From: SZUA-309 sp965232595
GTDB taxonomy: Bacteria > Pseudomonadota > Gammaproteobacteria > Pseudomonadales > Azotimanducaceae
Reading direction: 5' to 3'
Assembly (NCBI GenBank): GCA_965232595.1
Contig: OZ246983.1
Span: forward strand, 3,162,001-3,226,000
DNA: 64,000 nt
The notes beneath the pieces are model-generated. The model was not told the DNA's origin and made no database searches. It was given only the letters and a program-made list of their open reading frames with translations. The stretch's first letter is position 1. Every line of letters begins with the position of its first letter. Positions 33,836-42,303 of this stretch are shown piece by piece. A program made the position numbers and the translations under genes.

Positions 33836-34624
33836 ATGGTTCTTCGATCAGCTCTCTATCAGCGGGCCGGCCTCTGCATCGCCGCACTGTTGCTTTCGTC
33901 CCTCGCCTCAGCCGAGGCTCTGGTGGCGTCCCATCGCGGTTCCGTCAGCCAGGCGCCGGAAAACACCCTTGCCGCGTTTCGCTGGGCGGAAGCGGCTGGC
34001 GCCGACCTGGTGGAAGCGGACCTTCGGGTGTCCGCAGACGGCCGCCTGGTGGTGATTCACGATGCCCGGGTCGATCGCACGACCAACGGCCGCGGCAAAG
34101 TCAGTCGCCTGCCGCTGAGCACGCTGAAGGACCTCGATGCCGGCAACGGTCAGCCCATTCCCACCTTCGCGGAAACCCTAGCGTTCGTGCGCACCAGCGA
34201 TCTGCAGCTGCTCCTTGATGTGAAGGACAGCGAGCGGATCGAGGCGCAAGCCCTGATCGCCGCCATCAAGGGGCAGACCGTGCAGCAGCAGGTTCTCATT
34301 GGCAGCCGGTCGGCCCAGCTCGTCAGCGATCTCAAGGCCAGGGCGCCAGAGCTGCGGGTGCTGGCCATGGTGCCCGACGTCGCCTCGATCGACGAGTTTC
34401 TCGCTCGCGATGTGGATGCCGTCCGGCTCTGGGCCCGTTGGGTCCGGAGGGATCCGGCGCTCGTGGACACGGTGCGTCGGTCAGGCGCTGAGGTCTGGCT
34501 GACCACTGGCGGCATGAAGGGGCGGTCACTGGAACGGGCAATGCGTATTGCTGACGGGGTGATCACCAATCACCCGAGCGAAGCCATTCTCTTCAGCCAA
34601 CGTCGCGCGTCCAGCGCGCTGTGA
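33836..34624 (+). CDS. secreted glycerophosphodiester phosphodiesterase
   Basis: 262 residues from the ATG at 33836, which begins a signal peptide (cleavage after LASA, about residue 26); in-frame starts from 33758 overlap the terminator hairpin. GDPD motifs: VASHRG, QAPENTLAAF, EADLRVSADGRLVVIHDARVDRTTNG, covering the metal and catalytic His residues. It would cleave glycerophosphodiesters to glycerol-3-phosphate in the periplasm. No separate Pho box is visible upstream of it; read-through from the receptor unit or an unseen promoter would be needed. The kinase gene overlaps its stop by 4 bp. Confidence 0.92.
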   Translation: MVLRSALYQRAGLCIAALLLSSLASAEALVASHRGSVSQAPENTLAAFRWAEAAGADLVEADLRVSADGRLVVIHDARVDRTTNGRGKVSRLPLSTLKDLDAGNGQPIPTFAETLAFVRTSDLQLLLDVKDSERIEAQALIAAIKGQTVQQQVLIGSRSAQLVSDLKARAPELRVLAMVPDVASIDEFLARDVDAVRLWARWVRRDPALVDTVRRSGAEVWLTTGGMKGRSLERAMRIADGVITNHPSEAILFSQRRASSAL

Positions 34625-35955
34625 GTAAGCGCGAAAGCGATCTGATCACCTCCGCGATGGGGAGGTTGCTCAAGATCGGCGGCGTGGCGACTCAGGTCGG
34701 CATGTCGCTGGCGGCTCAGCAGGCCACCAGCTTCTTCTTCTCCGATCCCATTGCCCAGGCTCGAAAGACCGAGAAGTTCATGCTGAACGCGATTCGGGTA
34801 ACCGAAGCCCTTGGGGAGCTGAAAGGGGCGGCCATGAAGGTGGGGCAGATGCTCTCGGTGCATGAGGGCCTGATGCCACCCGAAGTGAACGCCGTGCTCC
34901 GCGGCCTGCAGAAGGACGCCCCGAAGGTGCCGTTCGAACGCATGGCGGCGGTGCTGCGCTCTGAGTTGCCTGACTACGATGAGCGCTTTCAGTCGCTGGA
35001 TCCGGAACCCATCGCCGCTGCCTCCATCGGTCAGGTCTACCGCGGCCGCCTTGCGGATGGCCGCGAGGTGGCGGTCAAGGTGCAGTATCCCGAGATTGAT
35101 CAGGTGGTGCGCTCCGACCTGAAGAACCTGAAGAAGCTGTTCAGCTCGCTCGTCGCCATGGTGGCCGAGGTCGAGTTCGACGAGATCTGGGAAGAGCTGA
35201 AGGAACGCCTGCTGGAGGAGCTCGACTACCGCATCGAGGCGGACAACATCGAGCGCATGGTGGCTCTGCACGCAGACATTCCGGAGGTGGTCGTTCCGGG
35301 TGTGATCCGGGCGGCCAGCAGCCAGCGGGTTCTGACCATGGACTACGTCCCCGGCATCTCTCCCGATCAGGCCTGCAGCGACAGCGTCGAGCAGAAGCTG
35401 AAAGACCTCTGGGGCGCGCGCCTGATGGAGTTCGTCATTCGCGGGTTGCTCGAGCAGCACTTCCTGCACGCCGATCCCAACTTCGCCAACTACGCGTTTC
35501 TCGAGGATGGCCGGCTCATCGTCTACGACCATGGCTGCATGAAGGAGATCCCGGCGGAGCTGGCCGAGCAGTATCGGCGGGTGCTGGCGACGCTGATGGA
35601 CGGTGACCTGGAAGCGCTGCCGCAGCGGCTTTACGAGATGGGCATCTACAAACGCAAGAGCAATCGCCCGCTGCCCCGCAAGGTGCTGGATCCCATGGCG
35701 CAGGAAGCGCTGGCTATCGTCGGGCCGGAGCCCTTCCGCTTCAGCAACGAGTCGGAAATCTACGAGATCGCCTTCGATGTCAAAGGTCAGTACCTGAGGG
35801 AACTGACCGATGTCGGCCTGCCGCCGGACCTGGTGATGGTGAACCGGTCGCTTGGCGGCCTGTTCGGCAACCTCTGTCGGCTGGAGGCCGAAGGCACCTG
35901 GCGGGACCTGCTGGTACCCTACGTCCGTGGGCGTCAATCAGGGAGCGAGCAATGA
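34621..35955 (+). CDS. ABC1/AarF (UbiB-like) atypical kinase family protein
   Basis: 444 residues from a GTG overlapping the GDPD stop. The family marks are KVGQMLS (KxGQ), the alanine-rich nucleotide loop AAASIGQVYRG, VAVKVQYP with the ATP lysine, LLEELDYRIEADN, HADPNFANY and YDHG in place of DFG. It lacks the C-terminal membrane helices of E. coli UbiB, so it is an AarF-type paralogue, often linked to lipid or quinone homeostasis. It is coupled to the GFA gene downstream. Confidence 0.9.
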   Translation: MSKRESDLITSAMGRLLKIGGVATQVGMSLAAQQATSFFFSDPIAQARKTEKFMLNAIRVTEALGELKGAAMKVGQMLSVHEGLMPPEVNAVLRGLQKDAPKVPFERMAAVLRSELPDYDERFQSLDPEPIAAASIGQVYRGRLADGREVAVKVQYPEIDQVVRSDLKNLKKLFSSLVAMVAEVEFDEIWEELKERLLEELDYRIEADNIERMVALHADIPEVVVPGVIRAASSQRVLTMDYVPGISPDQACSDSVEQKLKDLWGARLMEFVIRGLLEQHFLHADPNFANYAFLEDGRLIVYDHGCMKEIPAELAEQYRRVLATLMDGDLEALPQRLYEMGIYKRKSNRPLPRKVLDPMAQEALAIVGPEPFRFSNESEIYEIAFDVKGQYLRELTDVGLPPDLVMVNRSLGGLFGNLCRLEAEGTWRDLLVPYVRGRQSGSEQ

Positions 35956-36377
35956 CGATGATCAGTAAAGCCACCGGCAAGTGTCTGTGTGGTGCGGTGA
36001 CCTTCGAAGCGGAAGCGGTGGACGCACACTTTCACAGCTGTCACTGCAGCATGTGCAGAAACTGGTCCGGTGGCCCTTTGTTTGCGGCTGTGGTCGGCTC
36101 GGTGACCTTCGCCGGGGAGTCCGACATCGGTCGCTACGAGTCCTCCGCCTGGGCTGAGCGCGGTTTCTGCAGGAAGTGCGGCAGCAACCTCTTCTACCGG
36201 CTGAAAGAGCCGGATGACTATGTGCTCTGCCTGGGTGCCTTCGACGACGAGTCGGCGTTTCAGCTGGTCGGCGAGATTTTTGTCGACGAGAAGCCGCCGG
36301 GCTACGACTTCGCCGGGGATCACCCGAGGCAGACAGCGGCCGAGTTCATGGCTTCCCTCGGGCTGGGCGAAGGCTGA
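35952..36377 (+). CDS. GFA-family (Mss4-like fold) zinc protein
   Basis: 141 residues from the ATG overlapping the kinase stop by 4 bp. Zinc cysteines: CLCGAVTFEA, HSCHCSMCRNWSG and GFCRKCGSNLFYR. The chain ends in a typical GFA tail (FVDEKPPGYDF). Biochemical role unknown, as for most GFA/CENP-V-like proteins. Longer and more typical than the one at 18574. Confidence 0.9.
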   Translation: MTMISKATGKCLCGAVTFEAEAVDAHFHSCHCSMCRNWSGGPLFAAVVGSVTFAGESDIGRYESSAWAERGFCRKCGSNLFYRLKEPDDYVLCLGAFDDESAFQLVGEIFVDEKPPGYDFAGDHPRQTAAEFMASLGLGEG

Positions 36378-36379
36378 CG

Positions 36380-36631
36380 ATGGTTGAGCCTTCAGAAAAA
36401 GTCATGGCGCTGGCCGCAGGCGGCCGGAAGGTTGAGGCCATCAAGCAGTTGCGGACAGAGACGGGGCTCGGGCTGAAGGAAGCCAAGGAGATCGTCGACG
36501 GCATCGAGGTGGACGAACGATCAGTGCCGGCGGCGGGCCGTGAGGAGTCCAGTGGCGGCAGGCTGTTGCTGACGCTGGCGGTGCTGCTCGGCGGTCTGGG
36601 TCTGTTCTACTTCCTGAGCGGAGGCGACTGA
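36380..36631 (+). CDS. ribosomal protein L7/L12 C-terminal-domain-like small membrane protein
   Basis: 83 residues. Residues 1-45 match the L7/L12 C-terminal domain (VMALAAGGRKVEAIKQLRTETGLGLKEAKEIVDG), including the LKEAKE helix that binds factors in the ribosomal protein. A linker is followed by a transmembrane helix (about 61-79) ending FLSGGD. Such stand-alone L7/L12-CTD proteins with a membrane anchor are seen in other proteobacteria, but their function is unknown. Starts 2 bp after the GFA stop. Confidence 0.85.
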   Translation: MVEPSEKVMALAAGGRKVEAIKQLRTETGLGLKEAKEIVDGIEVDERSVPAAGREESSGGRLLLTLAVLLGGLGLFYFLSGGD

Positions 36632-36633
36632 CG

Positions 36634-37488
36634 TTGGAAAGCTGTTTTCTCGGCAGCGTCAATCGCTGGGAGTGCGACGAAAACGACCATCTCAACGTCC
36701 GCTTCTACGCCCAGAAGATCAATCAGGCGGTGGCCATCTTCCTCGAAGGCCTCGGCGTTCGGTTTGCCGATGTGCGGATCACCGGGCAACACATCCGCTT
36801 TGTCCAGGAGGCGCGAATCGCGGCACCGCTGCGGGTGGATTGCGGTCTGATCGCCGTCGGCGCCGGCTGCTGGGATGTGCTCTCGCTCATGCATCACAAC
36901 CTGACGGATGCGCCCGTTGCCGGCTTCAGGACCCGCGTCGAAGGATCGACCCTGAGCGCGACGGTTCCGGTTCCGCTGGTGGAGGTACCGGACTGGGCCG
37001 CTGCCCGTGGCGTGCGGCCGGACGATCCCTTTCCTCTCCCTGCCTCTGCGGAAGCTGCGCACGCCGGGGGGTTCCGGATGATGGGGCGCGGGCGAGTTGC
37101 CGCGGAGGAGTGTGACGAGACCGGCCTGCTGCTGCCGGAGGTGTACATCGGCCGCATCTCCGATGGCATGCCCAACCTCTGGGCCTTTACCACCGACGCG
37201 ATAGAGCAGGAGCAGCGGCAAAGCGGCGCGCTGGGCGGCGCGGCCCTGGAGTACCAGCTGGACATCCTCCGGCCGCTGCGGCTGAACGACGTCTTCCGGC
37301 ACGTCTCCGGCATCCGTGAGATCGGCAACAAGACTCAGCACATGGTGCATCTGCTGCTCAATGAGACTGCCAACGAGATTGCTGTCCGGGCTGAGGCGAT
37401 CGGCGTCGGCATGGATCTGGGAACGCGCAAAGCGGTGCTCATCTCAGCGGCGCGTCGGCTGCAGCTGGAGGCTCTGCGAGTTCGCTGA
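36634..37488 (+). CDS. acyl-CoA thioesterase-like double hotdog protein
   Basis: 284 residues from a TTG behind GGAGGCGA. Two hotdog units are visible: the first contains NRWECDENDHLNVRFYAQKINQA, the 4HBT acidic/His pattern, and the second IGRISDGMPNLWAF...LEYQLDILRPLRLNDVFRHVSG. Acyl-CoA thioesterases hydrolyse acyl-CoA to acid and CoA; the chain-length preference is unknown. It is the last gene of the GDPD-led run. Confidence 0.85.
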   Translation: MESCFLGSVNRWECDENDHLNVRFYAQKINQAVAIFLEGLGVRFADVRITGQHIRFVQEARIAAPLRVDCGLIAVGAGCWDVLSLMHHNLTDAPVAGFRTRVEGSTLSATVPVPLVEVPDWAAARGVRPDDPFPLPASAEAAHAGGFRMMGRGRVAAEECDETGLLLPEVYIGRISDGMPNLWAFTTDAIEQEQRQSGALGGAALEYQLDILRPLRLNDVFRHVSGIREIGNKTQHMVHLLLNETANEIAVRAEAIGVGMDLGTRKAVLISAARRLQLEALRVR

Positions 37489-37525
37489 TCGGGTATTCTA
37501 GGAGGCTGACTCAGAGGAGAGAGAC

Positions 37526-38005
37526 ATGAGTGAACTTGCCGCCGTAGCCCCTGCTTTTCGTGACATGGCGCACCAGATCGTCTGGTGCACGGCCGCAACG
37601 GTGGATGCCTCCGGCCGGCCACGCTCCAGGGTGCTGCATCCGATCTGGGAGTGGGACGGTGAGTCCCTGGTCGGCTGGATCGCCACCGGCCCGACCCCCA
37701 TCAAGCGCGCCCACCTGGAAGCGCACCCTTACGTCTCCTGCAACTACTGGGCACCGTCTCAGGATACCTGCGTGGCGGAGTGCGCAGCCGAGTGGTGCTT
37801 CGACCTGCCGACCCGGGAGCGGGTGTGGGAGCTGTTTGCCAACGGGCCGGCTCCGGTCGGTTACGACCCGGCCATCATCCCCGGCTGGGACGGTCCGAGC
37901 GCCGATGCTTTCGCCGCGCTGAAGCTCGATCCCTGGCGCCTGCGCGTCATGCCGGGCTCAGTGATGATGGCGGGTGAGGGCGAGGTGCTCGTCTGGCAAG
38001 GCTGA
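37526..38005 (+). CDS. pyridoxamine 5'-phosphate oxidase-like (split-barrel flavin) protein
   Basis: 159 residues behind an AGAGGAGAGAG site. VWCTAATVDASGRPRSRVLHPIWEWDGESLVGWIATGPTPIKRAHLEAHPYVSCNYW is the FMN-binding split-barrel pattern. True PdxH residues for pyridoxamine are not convincing, so it is a general F420/FMN-reductase-like family member. A -10-like TATTCT at 37494 might drive it. It converges with asmA. Confidence 0.85.
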   Translation: MSELAAVAPAFRDMAHQIVWCTAATVDASGRPRSRVLHPIWEWDGESLVGWIATGPTPIKRAHLEAHPYVSCNYWAPSQDTCVAECAAEWCFDLPTRERVWELFANGPAPVGYDPAIIPGWDGPSADAFAALKLDPWRLRVMPGSVMMAGEGEVLVWQG

Positions 38006-38015
38006 TCTGCAGCCG

Positions 38016-41000
38016 CTACGACTGACCATCCGGCTCGAGGGCGGCGTCAGCGCTTTCCGGCACGGTTTGCTCGTACTTCAGGAACTCGGGGCAGGGGTTC
38101 TGCGTGCCCATCAGCCGCTCGAAAACGCCGCGCAGAAGGATCGACAGCCCGGCGGTGGCGGTTGCAACGCTGGCAGCAACCGCCGCGCTGGCGGGGTCCA
38201 GCTGCAGGGCCGGACTGGCCAGCGTGCCGCCGATCTTGAAGTAGGGGTTGGTGATGGATGCTGCGCTGATACCGATGCCACGTCGCGCCTGGGTGGCCAG
38301 AGAGAGATCAAGCGTTTCCCGTTCCAGGTTCACTCCACCATAGACGAACATATTCAGTCGGTCCGTGCGCATCACGAAGCCGGGCTCCATGCTCAGCCGG
38401 CCGTTCTCAACGGCCGCATTGAGCACCAGGCACTCCATCTGGGTGAACTCCTCCGATTCCACGAACGGGTTCAGCGTCTCCAGCACGTTGGCCAGAAAAT
38501 CTCCGCCCAGCGCTTCAACCAGGCTGTTGTCGATCTCACCACCGTTAGAGGAGATGAGCAGCGTACCGTTGAGATTGGCTGCCAGCTCAGCCGCGGTGAT
38601 CCCCCGGCCGTGGATATCCACGTCAATGCTGTAGCGAGGAATTGACTCTTTGTTTTGCGCCTGGGAGGTGAATAACCCGACGTCTACATCCTCGCCGGCC
38701 AGCACCAGCTCCATGTAGAGGTCGTCCCCTTCAGGTCGCAGCAGCGCTGTCGCGTCGAAGTAGCCCGTGTCATCGCGATATGCGGCGCGATTGAGCTTCA
38801 AAGCCCCGTCCTTTATATCCAGCTCCAGGCTGATGTCTTCGAGCCGGGTGCGCTGGCCGCGGAACCGGTCGACCTGAATATCGAGCGAGCCATCGAAGTC
38901 CGCGAACAGATGCAGCGGGATGGGTTTGTCGGTGAAGACCTTGTCCAGGTCATCCTCCGGCTCGATGTCTTCAGGAGAGCCGAACAGGGCGTACTGCAGG
39001 TCGTAGATATCCAGCAGGTTCGACTTGCCCTGCACCTCAATGAGCAGCCGGTCGTCGAGAAAGACGCTGCCGTCGCCGCTCAGGTCGCTGTCACCCCAGC
39101 GAGCGGCCAGGTTGTTGATGTGCAGGGTATTCAACGTACCGTCCACATCGGCTGAGAGCTCAAACGGATGGTCTGGCCAGGGGATCTCGCCAATCCGTCC
39201 GACGTCGGCAACCTTGTTGCCGCGGAGGGAAAAGGTGAACTCGGTTCGGGTCTGATCTTCTGTGTCGAGCACCCCGTCCAGCGTCAGGCTGGCCGAGCCG
39301 ATCTCCAGTCGCCCCTCCCGCACCAGCAGGTGGTCCGGATCCGGCAGCTCCACGTAGGCATGAAGTTTCCAGGCCTCGGCGGGCGGGACGTAGTTCGGGA
39401 AGTCGGGCAGGATCCTGTTGAGCTGGTCGCCGCTGCTGTCCAGGGTGAAGGACGAGCCGACCCAGTCCGGCGTCAGGGCCAGCGTGCCGCTGGCGTTGAC
39501 GATGCCGCCGGGAGCCGTCAGCTGGAAACCGCTGACGCGCAACGCGCCCTCACTCCCCTGAATGTTGGCCTTCAGCTCGAACGGATTCGGCGGTCGGTCG
39601 GCAGCGATAGCTACTTCGAACAGCTCCAGCAGCCGTTTGCCGCTGAGCTCGATGTTCAGGTCCAGCTCGCTGATGGTTCCTGGTTGGCCAACTTGCCCGT
39701 CCGCCAGCATCACCAGAGAGCGCAGTCGGGTTGTGCTTTCGACCACCTGGATGCTGCCGTTGGCCAGCGACAGGACCGCGTTGGTGGTCAGCGGGTAGGG
39801 CGGCAGATTGTCGGCACCGAATAGTGCCGCTGTCTGCGCCAGGTCATTGACCTCGAGCTGGCCGCGAATTTCGAGCGTTGTCGGGCGCAAAGGCTCCCGC
39901 CAGATCACCTCGCCGCTGACTGATTGGCCGGCCATGCTCAAGGTGCTGTCACGCAATCTCAGCCCGTCGCCGTCTCTGATCAGCCTCGATTCGAGGCGGT
40001 ACGGTCCGTGCAGCGGCTGCTGGATGCCCAGCCCCGCGAGCAGGGTTGCCAGATCTTCGCCGTTGGCGTTCACCTCGAGGTCCGTACCCGTGTAGTCGGG
40101 GAACTCACCGATAGCACCCGCCAGTTCCAGGGTGTGGGTCCCGATCTTCACGGTAGAGTTGAGAATCTCGCTGCCGGTGGCATCCAGCGTCAGGTCGATA
40201 TCGAAAGGCACCGTCGGCAGGTTCGGTAGTCGCAGCAGCTGTCGGAACTCGCTGATGTCCTGGCCGGAAAGCCGGATGCTGCCGAACGCACCTTCCCGCC
40301 GCGGGAACTCCTCGAAATCGGCTTCCAGCAGCAGCGTCACGTCCTCCGTCGTGAGCGACACTTCCTTCAGATCCAGATCGCCCCCGTGCAGGTGCAGCGT
40401 GCCATGGACTTCGAAGGGCCCGTCCGGGAAACCTTCTATCTGCAGGGCCTTGCCGACCACGCCCAGGTCCGGACCGCTGATGTGGGCGGATCCGTCCCAG
40501 CCGTCCAGCGCTGCCAGGTGGGTGATCGTGCCGGCCGTCTCGATGTCAAAATCGGCGATGTGCCCGATCACGCTGATCGCGTGGCCCTGGCCATCGGGAC
40601 TCAGCGCAGGATCCGGGCGAATATCCGCCTGCAGAGCGATGTCGTCGGCAAAGGACTGGGGCATGCGGAAGATCTCGCCGAGCAGATCCGCATCGGGTCC
40701 GTAGATCGTCAGGCTGAGGTCGATGCCAGTCAGGGTGGCGAGGTCGCCGACGCCGCCCTGCACGCCGATCTCGGCGTCGTCCACCATCAGCTCCAGGTTC
40801 AATGTCAGTTGCCCGGCAACCAGCAACTCGCTGAACGGTCCGATCCTGCCGCTCACCCGCCACGGATCACCGTTCAGCGTGCCGTGGCCATTCAGGCTCA
40901 GGTGCTCGGCGGCATCGCTGGTTTCCTCCAGGAACGGAATGGTCAGCTCGATCGGCGCCAGCTCGCCAATGCTGGCGAAGATGCGGCTGTCTCTGATCTC

Positions 41001-41453
41001 CATCTGCTGGATCATGAACGACCACTCGTTACCGTCGCTCTCCTCAGCCGGTTCGAAGAACTCCCAGTTCGGCGTGCCGGCGACGCTGTCTTCCAGGTAG
41101 AGCTCTGCTTCCCGGGCCTGCAGATCGAGCAGGTGCACGCGCCGTTGGAACAGGGCTGCCAGATCGATCTGCGCGCTTGCGTAGCTGGCGCTGACCATAT
41201 GTGGGGCGGCGCCGCCCGGCGCGTTGCCAAGCCGGGCCTGAGTAACGGAGACCACGGGTCTCATCGACAGCGACAGCTCGAGATCACCGTCGATCTCGAA
41301 CGACCTGTCGAGCGCCCACTCGATGATCCAGCTGGCGAAAGGTTTCAGCGTGTTCGGGTTAACCAGGCAGTAGCCGAGGATCAGGGTGATGAGCAGAAGC
41401 AGCGCCAGAAAGATCAGCCCGGCGCTCCTGGCCCATCCCATTGCCTGCTGCAT
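38016..41453 (-). CDS. AsmA-family inner-membrane/periplasmic protein
   Basis: 1145 residues. One N-terminal helix (about 12-35, LIFLALLLLITLILGY) is followed by a very long beta-rich periplasmic region with AsmA features, such as RSFEIDGDLELSLSMRPVVSVTQARLGNAPGG and the C-terminal ANLNGTLLISSNGGEIDN...FGxGGTLASPALQLDP module. AsmA-like proteins belong to the bridge-like lipid-transport repeats, thought to move phospholipids to the outer membrane. It lies immediately downstream of the desaturase-family gene and overlaps it by 1 bp. Confidence 0.9.
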   Translation of the reverse strand: MQQAMGWARSAGLIFLALLLLITLILGYCLVNPNTLKPFASWIIEWALDRSFEIDGDLELSLSMRPVVSVTQARLGNAPGGAAPHMVSASYASAQIDLAALFQRRVHLLDLQAREAELYLEDSVAGTPNWEFFEPAEESDGNEWSFMIQQMEIRDSRIFASIGELAPIELTIPFLEETSDAAEHLSLNGHGTLNGDPWRVSGRIGPFSELLVAGQLTLNLELMVDDAEIGVQGGVGDLATLTGIDLSLTIYGPDADLLGEIFRMPQSFADDIALQADIRPDPALSPDGQGHAISVIGHIADFDIETAGTITHLAALDGWDGSAHISGPDLGVVGKALQIEGFPDGPFEVHGTLHLHGGDLDLKEVSLTTEDVTLLLEADFEEFPRREGAFGSIRLSGQDISEFRQLLRLPNLPTVPFDIDLTLDATGSEILNSTVKIGTHTLELAGAIGEFPDYTGTDLEVNANGEDLATLLAGLGIQQPLHGPYRLESRLIRDGDGLRLRDSTLSMAGQSVSGEVIWREPLRPTTLEIRGQLEVNDLAQTAALFGADNLPPYPLTTNAVLSLANGSIQVVESTTRLRSLVMLADGQVGQPGTISELDLNIELSGKRLLELFEVAIAADRPPNPFELKANIQGSEGALRVSGFQLTAPGGIVNASGTLALTPDWVGSSFTLDSSGDQLNRILPDFPNYVPPAEAWKLHAYVELPDPDHLLVREGRLEIGSASLTLDGVLDTEDQTRTEFTFSLRGNKVADVGRIGEIPWPDHPFELSADVDGTLNTLHINNLAARWGDSDLSGDGSVFLDDRLLIEVQGKSNLLDIYDLQYALFGSPEDIEPEDDLDKVFTDKPIPLHLFADFDGSLDIQVDRFRGQRTRLEDISLELDIKDGALKLNRAAYRDDTGYFDATALLRPEGDDLYMELVLAGEDVDVGLFTSQAQNKESIPRYSIDVDIHGRGITAAELAANLNGTLLISSNGGEIDNSLVEALGGDFLANVLETLNPFVESEEFTQMECLVLNAAVENGRLSMEPGFVMRTDRLNMFVYGGVNLERETLDLSLATQARRGIGISAASITNPYFKIGGTLASPALQLDPASAAVAASVATATAGLSILLRGVFERLMGTQNPCPEFLKYEQTVPESADAALEPDGQS

Positions 41454-42250
41454 CAGGCGGTCTCGGGACTCCGCACCTCGGTCTTAAGGAACTCGTATTC
41501 TGATTCCATGATGTCCGTCCCCATCAGCTTGTCCCAGAAACGGAAGTATAGGGCGTAGTTGCAGCTGAAGTACTTGTGGTGGAGATCATGATGGGCAGCG
41601 GTGATCAGGTGCCGGCCCGGCAGACCGCGCAGCCACCACTTCGGGAAAATCTCGTAGCCGGAGTGATTGAACACGGCGGCCAGCGTCATCAGGGTGAGAA
41701 TGAACAGAATGCCACCCACGTGAATCGGCACCAGCAGCGCGATCAGCGGTATGAAGATCGCGCCGAGCACGGACTCGTAGGGGTGGAACGAGAAGGCGGC
41801 CCAGGGTGTGGGCGGGCGCGACTCGTGGTGGACCCGGTGCATGATCGGGAACAGCGCCTTCAGGTGCATCAGCCGGTGCGTCCAGTAGAAGTACGTGTCG
41901 TGGGCGAACAGATAAATGCCGATGCTGAGCGGGATGTACCAGAGCGGGTAGGCGCTCACGTCGTTGTAGATGGCGGTGCCGCCCAGCTGCCACATCTCCA
42001 GCACCACGGCGGCGGGTGCCGCGTAGATGAAGGAAGAAAGCAGCGACCAGCGGATCTCCTTGGCGACAGCGCCGGGGCGCGGCGTGCCTTCCATCAGCTT
42101 GATGGCGTGCACTTTATCGGGGCTGCGACCCCAGAGCAGCCAGTAGAAAAGGCCTGAGATCAGGAAGTAGCGGACGGCGATGATGGCCGTCATCGCCAGG
42201 AAGGTGATAAGCAGCTTACCTGGCGGAATGTCAGAGAGGGTCTCGAGCAT
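41453..42250 (-). CDS. sterol desaturase / fatty acid hydroxylase-family membrane di-iron enzyme
   Basis: 265 residues with several hydrophobic segments. The histidine boxes are HDTYFYWTHRLMH, HRVHHESR and HHDLHHKYF, the eight-His signature of membrane di-iron hydroxylases. The gene is divergent from crtY by only 53 bp, which makes a carotenoid substrate worth considering: ring 2,2'-hydroxylases (CrtG) belong to this superfamily. A lipid or sterol-like substrate is equally possible. The product is too long and too different from the separate CrtZ to be a duplicate of it. Confidence 0.88.
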   Translation of the reverse strand: MLETLSDIPPGKLLITFLAMTAIIAVRYFLISGLFYWLLWGRSPDKVHAIKLMEGTPRPGAVAKEIRWSLLSSFIYAAPAAVVLEMWQLGGTAIYNDVSAYPLWYIPLSIGIYLFAHDTYFYWTHRLMHLKALFPIMHRVHHESRPPTPWAAFSFHPYESVLGAIFIPLIALLVPIHVGGILFILTLMTLAAVFNHSGYEIFPKWWLRGLPGRHLITAAHHDLHHKYFSCNYALYFRFWDKLMGTDIMESEYEFLKTEVRSPETA

Positions 42251-42273
42251 GTTGCCTATTCTCTGGGGGGAGT

Positions 42274-42283
42274 CGAGTACAAT
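42274..42283 (+). promoter_or_regulatory. probable -10 element of the crtY promoter
   Basis: CGAGTACAAT (TACAAT at 42278-42283) is identical to the element before the cupin gene. It predicts a start near 42290, only about 14 bases before the crtY ATG, which has no Shine-Dalgarno sequence: a near-leaderless mRNA. The best -35-like TTGCCT is 20 bp upstream. Confidence 0.45.
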
Positions 42284-42303
42284 GCGGCCGCAGTTTAGCC
42301 CAA

